A stretch of 64,000 nt of DNA, from positions 62,001 through 126,000 of the forward strand of contig NZ_LXET01000029.1 in NCBI RefSeq assembly GCF_001655005.1. The letters run 5' to 3'. Below are positions 58,155 to 64,000 of the stretch, piece by piece (the stretch's first letter is position 1; every line of letters starts with the position of its first letter). The position numbers were made by a program, and so were the translations under genes. The notes below the pieces were generated by a model. The model had not been told where the DNA came from. It did no database searches and saw nothing but the letters and a program-made list of their open reading frames with translations. The stretch comes from Hafnia paralvei ATCC 29927. GTDB lineage: Bacteria > Pseudomonadota > Gammaproteobacteria > Enterobacterales > Enterobacteriaceae.

Positions 58155-59075
58155 ATGTTAAAATTTATCTTTCGTCGTTTGCTTGAAGCAATACCGACAC
58201 TTTTCATCCTGATCACCATCTCCTTCTTTATGATGCGTTTGGCACCAGGGAGTCCGTTTACCGGCGAGCGTGCACTGCCACCCGAAGTTTTGGCAAATAT
58301 CGAAGCTAAATATCATTTAAATGACCCTATCTGGAAACAGTACGGCCATTATCTGGTGCAATTAGGCCACGGTGACTTTGGACCTTCCTTTAAATATAAA
58401 GATTATTCGGTAAACGATTTAGTCAGTGCTTCGTTTCCCGTGTCTGCCAAATTAGGTTTTGCCGCATTTATCTTGGCGGTGGTTTTAGGCGTAACGGCTG
58501 GGGTATTGGCTGCGCTTAAACAAAATAGCAAATGGGACTACGCTGTGATGGGGGTCGCCATGACCGGTGTGGTGATACCGAGTTTTGTCGTAGCGCCGTT
58601 ACTGGTATTAATTTTTGCTATTCAGTTAAAGTGGTTACCGGGCGGTGGCTGGAATGGTGGGGCGCTTAAATTCATGATCCTGCCGATGGTGGCACTCTCA
58701 CTGGCTTATATTGCCAGCATTGCGCGTATTACGCGGGGATCAATGATCGAAATCCTGCACTCCAACTTTATTCGTACCGCGCGCGCTAAAGGCTTGCCAA
58801 TGCGCCGCATCATTTTACGTCATGCGCTAAAACCGGCTCTGCTGCCGGTGCTCTCTTATTTAGGCCCAGCCTTCGTCGGTATTATTACCGGCTCAATGGT
58901 GATTGAAACTATTTATGGCTTACCGGGAATTGGTCAACTGTTTGTTAACGGTGCGTTGAACCGCGACTATTCCTTGGTATTAAGCCTCACTATTTTGGTT
59001 GGCGCGCTGACCATTCTGTTTAACGCGATTGTCGATGTGCTTTATGCCGTCATCGATCCGAAAATTCGCTACTGA
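58155..59075 (+). CDS. oppB: Oligopeptide ABC permease OppB
   Basis: Inner-membrane permease of 306 residues, as in E. coli, with six helices. The N-terminus L-K-F-I-F-R-R-L-L-E-A-I-P-T-L-F is conserved; the large periplasmic loop after helix 1 and the EAA loop R-T-A-R-A-K-G-L-P that docks onto the ATPases are present. The C-terminal G-L-P-G-I-G-Q-L-F and A-V-I-D-P-K-I-R-Y end matches E. coli. Heterodimer with OppC, 15 nt upstream of oppC. Confidence 0.97.
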   Translation: MLKFIFRRLLEAIPTLFILITISFFMMRLAPGSPFTGERALPPEVLANIEAKYHLNDPIWKQYGHYLVQLGHGDFGPSFKYKDYSVNDLVSASFPVSAKLGFAAFILAVVLGVTAGVLAALKQNSKWDYAVMGVAMTGVVIPSFVVAPLLVLIFAIQLKWLPGGGWNGGALKFMILPMVALSLAYIASIARITRGSMIEILHSNFIRTARAKGLPMRRIILRHALKPALLPVLSYLGPAFVGIITGSMVIETIYGLPGIGQLFVNGALNRDYSLVLSLTILVGALTILFNAIVDVLYAVIDPKIRY

Positions 59076-59090
59076 TTCGGGAGATCGCAT

Positions 59091-59999
59091 ATGTTACTGA
59101 ATAAAAAAAATGCGCAGGTAGTCGAAAACTTCGGCGAACAGCTCGAAGTGGAAGGCCGTAGCCTATGGCAAGATGCGCGCCGTCGTTTTGTGCATAACCG
59201 TGCGGCGCTGGCTAGTCTGTTCGTCCTTGGTTTGATCGCGCTGTTCGTTGTTTTTGCACCGATGCTGTCGCAGTTTGCCTATGACGATACCGACTGGGGA
59301 ATGATGTCAGCAGCGCCGGATATGGTGTCTGGGCACTACTTTGGTACAGATTCCTCAGGACGAGACTTGTTGGTGCGCGTGGCCATTGGTGGCCGCATCT
59401 CTCTGATGGTCGGTATCGCTGCGGCATTGGTTGCCGTTGTCGTAGGGACTTTATACGGTGCCATGGCAGGGTATATCGGGGGTAAAACCGATTCTGTGAT
59501 GATGCGTCTGCTGGAAATTCTCAACTCCTTTCCATTTATGTTCTTCGTGATCCTGCTGGTGACCTTCTTTGGACAAAATATCCTGCTGATCTTTGTCGCG
59601 ATCGGTATGGTGTCATGGCTGGATATGGCACGTATCGTACGTGGCCAAACGCTAAGCCTGAAACGCAAAGAGTTTATTGAAGCGGCGCTGGTGGGCGGTG
59701 TTTCTACGCGAAAAATAGTGACTCGTCATATCGTTCCCAACGTGCTGGGCGTGGTAGTCGTTTACGCATCGCTGTTAGTGCCAAGCATGATCCTGTTTGA
59801 ATCCTTCCTAAGTTTCTTAGGATTGGGCACGCAGGAGCCGCTAAGCAGCTGGGGAGCGCTGTTAAGCGACGGTGCGAATTCGATGGAAGTGTCGCCATGG
59901 CTGCTGATGTATCCGGCTGCGTTTTTGGTCGTGACGCTGTTCTGTTTCAACTTTATCGGCGACGGTCTGCGTGATGCCCTCGACCCGAAAGACCGTTAA
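59091..59999 (+). CDS. oppC: Oligopeptide ABC permease OppC
   Basis: Second permease subunit, 302 residues, as in E. coli. A cytoplasmic N-terminal segment of about 40 residues precedes helix 1; F-G-T-D-S-S-G-R-D-L-L-V-R is the typical DppC/OppC block. The EAA loop contains F-I-E-A-A-L-V-G-G-V-S. The C-terminus G-D-G-L-R-D-A-L-D-P-K-D-R is characteristic. GGGAGATCG precedes the ATG, and oppD starts 11 nt after its stop. Confidence 0.97.
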   Translation: MLLNKKNAQVVENFGEQLEVEGRSLWQDARRRFVHNRAALASLFVLGLIALFVVFAPMLSQFAYDDTDWGMMSAAPDMVSGHYFGTDSSGRDLLVRVAIGGRISLMVGIAAALVAVVVGTLYGAMAGYIGGKTDSVMMRLLEILNSFPFMFFVILLVTFFGQNILLIFVAIGMVSWLDMARIVRGQTLSLKRKEFIEAALVGGVSTRKIVTRHIVPNVLGVVVVYASLLVPSMILFESFLSFLGLGTQEPLSSWGALLSDGANSMEVSPWLLMYPAAFLVVTLFCFNFIGDGLRDALDPKDR

Positions 60000-60010
60000 G
60001 GAGTTCTACG

Positions 60011-61000
60011 ATGATGACAACAGATAAAAGCGCTGAGCGACTGCTCGCGGTAAAAGATCTTCGTGTGACGTTCTCGACGAATGACGGCGATGTGACGGCG
60101 GTAAACGACTTAAACTTCTCGCTGCGCGCGGGTGAAACCCTCGGCATCGTTGGAGAGTCTGGCTCTGGCAAATCCCAAACTGCGTTTGCGCTTATGGGGC
60201 TGTTGGCACAAAACGGCCGCATCGGTGGTTCTGCATTGTTCAACGGGCGCGAGATCCTCAACTTACCTGAGAAACAGCTCAACAAACTGCGCGCCGAAGA
60301 AATAGCGATGATCTTTCAAGATCCGATGACGTCACTCAACCCTTATATGCGGGTAGGGGAGCAACTGATGGAAGTGCTGATGCTACACAAAGGCATGAGC
60401 AAAGCGCAGGCGTTTGAAGAGTCGGTTCGGATGTTGGACGCGGTTAAAATGCCAGAAGCGCGTAAGCGTATGCGTATGTTTCCGCATGAGTTTTCAGGTG
60501 GTATGCGCCAGCGCGTAATGATAGCGATGGCGTTACTGTGCAGGCCTAAGCTGCTGATTGCCGATGAACCAACGACGGCGCTGGATGTGACGGTTCAGGC
60601 GCAAATCATGACGTTGCTTAATGAGCTGAAAAGCGAATTTAACACAGCGATTATTATGATTACTCACGATCTCGGTGTTGTCGCCGGTATTTGTGACAAA
60701 GTGCTGGTGATGTATGCGGGGCGAACCATGGAATATGGTCAAGCGCGTGACGTATTCTATGCGCCAAGCCATCCTTATTCGATTGGCTTACTCAATGCGG
60801 TTCCTCGTTTGGATGGCGAAAACGAATCTTTGTTAACGATCCCAGGCAATCCGCCTAATCTGCTGCGTTTGCCGAAAGGCTGTCCATTCCAACCGCGCTG
60901 CCCACATGCGACTGAGCAGTGCATGCAGATGCCGCCGTTGGAAAGTTTTGGTGAAGGACGCCTGCGAGCCTGCTTTAGAACGGTGGAGGAATTGGCATGA
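60011..61000 (+). CDS. oppD: Oligopeptide ABC ATPase OppD
   Basis: ATPase of 329 residues, 337 in E. coli; the difference is a shorter N-terminus. Walker A G-E-S-G-S-G-K-S, signature F-S-G-G-M-R-Q-R and Walker B L-L-I-A-D-E-P-T-T-A-L-D are intact. The C-terminal oligopeptide/dipeptide extension has the cysteine pattern C-P-F-Q-P-R-C-P and two later cysteines, which in related peptide transporters bind a 4Fe-4S cluster. It overlaps oppF by 4 nt (ATGA). Confidence 0.97.
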   Translation: MMTTDKSAERLLAVKDLRVTFSTNDGDVTAVNDLNFSLRAGETLGIVGESGSGKSQTAFALMGLLAQNGRIGGSALFNGREILNLPEKQLNKLRAEEIAMIFQDPMTSLNPYMRVGEQLMEVLMLHKGMSKAQAFEESVRMLDAVKMPEARKRMRMFPHEFSGGMRQRVMIAMALLCRPKLLIADEPTTALDVTVQAQIMTLLNELKSEFNTAIIMITHDLGVVAGICDKVLVMYAGRTMEYGQARDVFYAPSHPYSIGLLNAVPRLDGENESLLTIPGNPPNLLRLPKGCPFQPRCPHATEQCMQMPPLESFGEGRLRACFRTVEELA

Positions 61001-62001
61001 GTCAGAGCAGCGAAAATAAAAAAGTATTGCTCGAAGTGACCGATCTGAAAGTGCACTTTGACGTTAAAGATAATAAGGCATGGTTCTGGCAGCCCGCAAA
61101 AACCCTGAAAGCCGTCGATGGTGTCACCTTACGTTTGTACGAAGGGGAAACTTTGGGCGTGGTAGGTGAGTCTGGCTGTGGTAAATCGACCTTTGCGCGC
61201 GCGCTCATTGGTTTGGTCAAAGCTACTGATGGACGCGTTGCATGGCTGGGCAAAGATTTGCTAGGGATGGATGCTAAGCACTGGCACGAAGTGCGTAATG
61301 ATATCCAGATGATTTTCCAAGATCCGTTGGCGTCGCTAAATCCGCGAATGACCATTGGTGAAATTATCGCCGAGCCACTGAAAACCTATCATCCGAAAAT
61401 GTCGCGTCAGGAAGTGAAAGATCGCGTCAGAAATATGATGATGAAAGTCGGGCTATTACCTAACTTAATTAACCGATACCCACATGAGTTTTCCGGCGGC
61501 CAATGCCAACGTATCGGGATTGCGCGCGCGTTAATCCTTGAACCTAAGCTTATCATCTGTGACGAACCCGTTTCTGCACTTGATGTGTCGATTCAGGCAC
61601 AGGTCGTCAATTTATTGCAGCAATTGCAACGTGAAATGGGGCTTTCCCTGATCTTCATTGCTCATGATTTAGCCGTGGTGAAACATATCTCAGACCGCGT
61701 TTTGGTGATGTATTTAGGGCATGCCGTTGAGTTGGGAACGTATGATGAGGTGTACCACAATCCTCAGCATCCTTATACGAAAGCGCTGATGTCGGCAGTA
61801 CCTGTTCCCGATCCTGATCTGGAGCGCAACAAAAAAATCCAGCTGCTGGAAGGGGAATTACCTTCTCCCATTAATCCGCCGTCAGGCTGTATTTTCCGCA
61901 CTCGTTGCCCGATTGCGGGGCCCGAATGTGCGTTGACGCGCCCGTTGATGGAAGGTAGCTTCCGGCATGCGGTATCATGTTTGAAAGTTGATCCGCTCTA
62001 A
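60997..62001 (+). CDS. oppF: Oligopeptide ABC ATPase OppF
   Basis: Second ATPase, 334 residues, as in E. coli, forming a heterodimer with OppD. Walker A G-E-S-G-C-G-K-S-T, signature F-S-G-G-Q-C-Q-R and Walker B L-I-I-C-D-E-P-V-S-A-L-D are intact. The C-terminal C-I-F-R-T-R-C-P-I-A-G-P-E-C with a last V-S-C-L gives a second four-cysteine set like that of OppD. Last gene of the opp operon, with a probable terminator 24 bp later. Confidence 0.97.
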   Translation: MSQSSENKKVLLEVTDLKVHFDVKDNKAWFWQPAKTLKAVDGVTLRLYEGETLGVVGESGCGKSTFARALIGLVKATDGRVAWLGKDLLGMDAKHWHEVRNDIQMIFQDPLASLNPRMTIGEIIAEPLKTYHPKMSRQEVKDRVRNMMMKVGLLPNLINRYPHEFSGGQCQRIGIARALILEPKLIICDEPVSALDVSIQAQVVNLLQQLQREMGLSLIFIAHDLAVVKHISDRVLVMYLGHAVELGTYDEVYHNPQHPYTKALMSAVPVPDPDLERNKKIQLLEGELPSPINPPSGCIFRTRCPIAGPECALTRPLMEGSFRHAVSCLKVDPL

Positions 62002-62024
62002 AAGCGCTTCAAGAGCTCAAACCA

Positions 62025-62063
62025 GAGGGCGTAGTTCATTCAGAGCTGCGCCTTCTTCTTTTA
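62025..62063 (+). terminator. Probable terminator of the opp operon
   Basis: Imperfect stem GAGGGCGTAGT / GCTGCGCCTTC with several G-U pairs and a T-rich stretch after it. The position fits, but the stem is moderate. Confidence 0.45.
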
Positions 62064-62208
62064 AACGTTGGCGTTAACTGTACTATTATCGGCTGATTTT
62101 CCCGCACTTGATGATTTGTCTCCTACTCAGGCTTGAAAGCCGAGCGCGCTCTACTCATACTGCAAGCACTAGATTTTTATCTCTATTGATTCTTTAAGGA
62201 TATTCGTC

Positions 62209-62559
62209 ATGGCAGAAGAAACTATTTTCAGCAAAATTATTCGTCGTGAGATCCCTTCTGATATCGTGTATCAGGACGATTTAGTCACTGCATTCCGAGA
62301 TATCTCTCCGCAGGCACCAAGCCATATCCTCATTATCCCCAATCAGTTGATCCCTACGGTTAACGACGTTAAGCCAGAGCACGAAGCTGCGCTGGGGCGC
62401 ATGATCACCGTGGCGGCGAAAATTGCACAACAGGAAGGGATTTCTGAAGATGGTTACCGCCTGATCATCAACTGTAATCGTCATGCGGGGCAAGAGGTTT
62501 ACCACATCCATATGCATCTGCTGGGTGGTCGTGCATTAGGACCGTTGCTTGCACGCTAA
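62209..62559 (+). CDS. hinT: HinT purine nucleoside phosphoramidase
   Basis: HIT-family hydrolase of 116 residues, 119 in E. coli; the three missing residues are at the C-terminus. The histidine triad is His99-x-His101-x-His103 in V-Y-H-I-H-M-H-L-L. It hydrolyses adenosine 5'-phosphoramidates and lysyl-AMP. I-F-S-K-I-I-R-R-E-I-P-S is the conserved start. AAGGAT precedes the ATG. It opens the hinT-ycfL-lpoB-thiK cluster that is conserved with E. coli. Confidence 0.96.
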   Translation: MAEETIFSKIIRREIPSDIVYQDDLVTAFRDISPQAPSHILIIPNQLIPTVNDVKPEHEAALGRMITVAAKIAQQEGISEDGYRLIINCNRHAGQEVYHIHMHLLGGRALGPLLAR

Positions 62560-62614
62560 CCTTTAGCGTTCCTGTTTTGCTATAACACAATGTCTTTAAC
62601 CGGAGTTCATCGTT

Positions 62615-63004
62615 ATGCGCGTTTCATTCACTGGTTTTGCTCTGGCGGCGTTCTTACCGTTGGCACTTTTGGCTGGCTGTAGCGCGCCGAGTCATATTGC
62701 AGTGAGCGATGGACAGCGGGTCGTGATGGATCCCTCTGTGCTGACTGCAGGCATCACGGCGGACAATCCAACGGTTTCTTCGGGAGATCTCTACCCAGTT
62801 GCGTATGCCAATGTGAACTATGGGCAGGAACAAAAGCCGATTACGCTTAACTACCGTTTCTATTGGTATGATGTGAAGGGACTGGATATTTTCCCCCACG
62901 AGCCGCCGCGCACCATCACGTTAAAACCAGGGCAGAATGTACGTCTGGAATCGACCAGTGCCAATACCCGTGCAAAACAGGTTCGTCTCTATCTCTATTT
63001 ATAA
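62615..63004 (+). CDS. ycfL: YcfL-family lipoprotein
   Basis: Lipoprotein of 129 residues, DUF1425. The lipobox L-L-A-G-C puts the lipidated cysteine at residue 22. The mature domain holds Y-R-F-Y-W-Y-D-V-K-G-L-D-I, typical of YcfL, and a beta-rich end. Its function is unknown. CCGGAG precedes the ATG; lpoB follows after 27 nt, so the two are co-transcribed. Confidence 0.93.
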   Translation: MRVSFTGFALAAFLPLALLAGCSAPSHIAVSDGQRVVMDPSVLTAGITADNPTVSSGDLYPVAYANVNYGQEQKPITLNYRFYWYDVKGLDIFPHEPPRTITLKPGQNVRLESTSANTRAKQVRLYLYL

Positions 63005-63031
63005 ATTTAGCCAATACCTCATGGGAGAGGG

Positions 63032-63634
63032 ATGATGAAAAAGCTTTTATCTGTGACGTTTGCGGCGTTGCTGCTGGCGGGCTGTCAAATCACGACGAAG
63101 CAGGGCAGTGAAACAACGACCGAGCCGGCGCAACCGACACAAACCCAGCCTCCGGTCACCGCGCCCACTACGCCGGTAGAACAGCCACCGGTCACCACCG
63201 TACCAACCCCGCCGAAGGTGCAGAGTTTTAACTGGAGCGGGAGCTTAACGCCGCTGATTAATCAGATGCTGAGCTCACCAGATGTGGCTGCGGGTAGCGT
63301 ATTGTTAGTCGATAACGTACAAAACCAAACTAACGGTAGTATTCAGGTATCCAATGCGACCGCGGAGTTGAAAAAGGCGCTGCAGCAGGGCAATAAATTC
63401 ACGTTGGTTCCGGCTAACCAAGTGACTAGCGCTAAACAGTCGTTAGGGTTATCCGCAGAAGATAGTTTAGGTTCACGCCGTAAGGCGATTGGTCTGGCGC
63501 GTATCGTTAATGCACAGTATGTGCTGTATAGCGCGATAGACGGCGATGTACAATCACCCAAGATAGCGATGCAGCTGATGTTGGTCCAAACCGGTGAAAT
63601 CATCTGGTCGGGTAATGGGGCCGTGACTCGTTGA
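63032..63634 (+). CDS. lpoB: LpoB, outer-membrane activator of PBP1B
   Basis: Outer-membrane lipoprotein of 200 residues, 213 in E. coli, that reaches through the peptidoglycan to activate PBP1B. The lipobox L-L-L-A-G-C has Cys18; a Pro/Thr-rich flexible linker spans residues 30-62; the globular C-terminal domain contains G-S-V-L-L-V-D-N-V-Q-N-Q-T-N-G-S and Q-L-M-L-V-Q-T-G-E-I-I-W-S-G. Adjacent ATGs at 63032 and 63035 are both possible; GGGAGAGGG serves either. Its partner gene mrcB is outside the window. Confidence 0.95.
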   Translation: MMKKLLSVTFAALLLAGCQITTKQGSETTTEPAQPTQTQPPVTAPTTPVEQPPVTTVPTPPKVQSFNWSGSLTPLINQMLSSPDVAAGSVLLVDNVQNQTNGSIQVSNATAELKKALQQGNKFTLVPANQVTSAKQSLGLSAEDSLGSRRKAIGLARIVNAQYVLYSAIDGDVQSPKIAMQLMLVQTGEIIWSGNGAVTR

Positions 63635-63638
63635 TCCT

Positions 63639-64000
63639 ATGTCGAACGTGTTTGAATCATCATTGACTTCCGTGCGGGCCGTTCTGGCCCGCCGTTTTTC
63701 GTTGGTTGACCCACTAGAGTGGCAAATATCTCAAGTCGAAGGGCTGACCGGTATTAACTGGAAAGTTTCAACGCCCGAGGGCCATGCCTATCTACTGCGT
63801 CCACAAACGCAACAAAAAACACAGCTAGGTATCAATCGCAAGCGTGAATCCCATGCGCTGAGGTTAGCCGCTGATGCCGCTATTGCGCCACAGTGCTTAG
63901 GCATTGACGCCGGCTGGCTGATTACCGAATGGATTCACGGCCAAGCACTCACTGATATCAATTACTTTTCTCATCTGCCAGCGTTAGCAGAAAAAATAGT
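63639..64000 (+). CDS. thiK: Thiamine kinase, 3' end cut by window
   Basis: The first 120 codons of an aminoglycoside phosphotransferase-like (APH) kinase that starts 4 nt after the lpoB stop. The N-lobe has G-L-T-G-I-N-W-K-V, corresponding to the G-L-S-G-G-S-F nucleotide loop of ThiK, and L-L-R-P, then W-L-I-T-E-W-I-H-G. Position directly after lpoB is the ycfN (thiK) position in E. coli. The catalytic loop lies outside the window. ThiK phosphorylates salvaged thiamine. Confidence 0.82.
   Translation, partial: MSNVFESSLTSVRAVLARRFSLVDPLEWQISQVEGLTGINWKVSTPEGHAYLLRPQTQQKTQLGINRKRESHALRLAADAAIAPQCLGIDAGWLITEWIHGQALTDINYFSHLPALAEKI

Noticed and set aside
62150..62172. ERIC fragment upstream of hinT (ACTCATACTGCAAGC)
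   Set aside because: Only one short end-like stretch is present, with no core or opposite end.

Overview
The window is an uninterrupted stretch of enterobacterial chromosome with no prophage, insertion sequence, integrase or CRISPR array. Almost every protein reads as a close relative of an Escherichia coli K-12 protein, but the E. coli neighbourhoods are reshuffled. The moderate G+C, the gene content (solA-bssS-dinI, ybiYW/fsaA beside yciT, selD-selU-topB, opp-hinT-ycfL-lpoB-thiK) and four ERIC repeats point to the Enterobacterales outside Escherichia/Salmonella. Hafnia (Hafniaceae) is my best guess, by inference only.

Layout. 1-5600: end of a ProP-type transporter, an RcsA-like LuxR regulator, solA, bssS, a small unknown gene, tehA. 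5700-12400: SOS gene dinI with a perfect LexA box, aphA, then a glycyl-radical-enzyme locus: DUF2164 gene, yciT, ybiW and ybiY on the minus strand, divergent from fsaA, with an FNR-type box between ybiY and fsaA. 12400-23300: a small membrane protein, fadR, ycgB, dadAX, a drug-efflux transporter, an exonuclease, yccJ, yceK, an AriR-like gene and an OmpC/OmpF-type porin. 23300-33000: an SbmA/YddA-type ABC transporter, yeaH-yeaG, mipA, yeaD, gapA, msrB, yeaC. 33000-44400: pncA-ansA, sppA, ydjA, the overlapping selD-selU-topB-ynjH operon, nudG-xthA and a LOG-family gene. 44500-51200: two tandem tRNA-Tyr genes, purU, ychJ, rssB, galU, hns, tdk. 51500-64000: adhE, ychE, oppABCDF, hinT, ycfL, lpoB and the start of thiK, which is cut by the window end.

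Themes. Several loci serve fermentative or anaerobic life (adhE, ybiYW, selDU) or envelope and peptide handling (opp, sppA, porin, lpoB, mipA). CRP boxes lie upstream of dadA, between gapA and msrB, and between adhE and ychE. Three of the four ERIC repeats sit 15-28 nt upstream of a start codon (gapA, sppA, yceK). The fourth, with a separate hairpin, separates oppA from oppB.

I found no clear undescribed multi-gene system. The best lead is the ybiYW/fsaA locus: the enzyme usually called a formate acetyltransferase has the Cys-x-Glu active site of glycyl-radical lyases and dehydratases, is linked here to a DeoR-type regulator, and faces a transaldolase-like aldolase with a well-placed FNR box. 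Start codons were chosen by ribosome-binding site and by remembered length of E. coli homologues; no database search was run.
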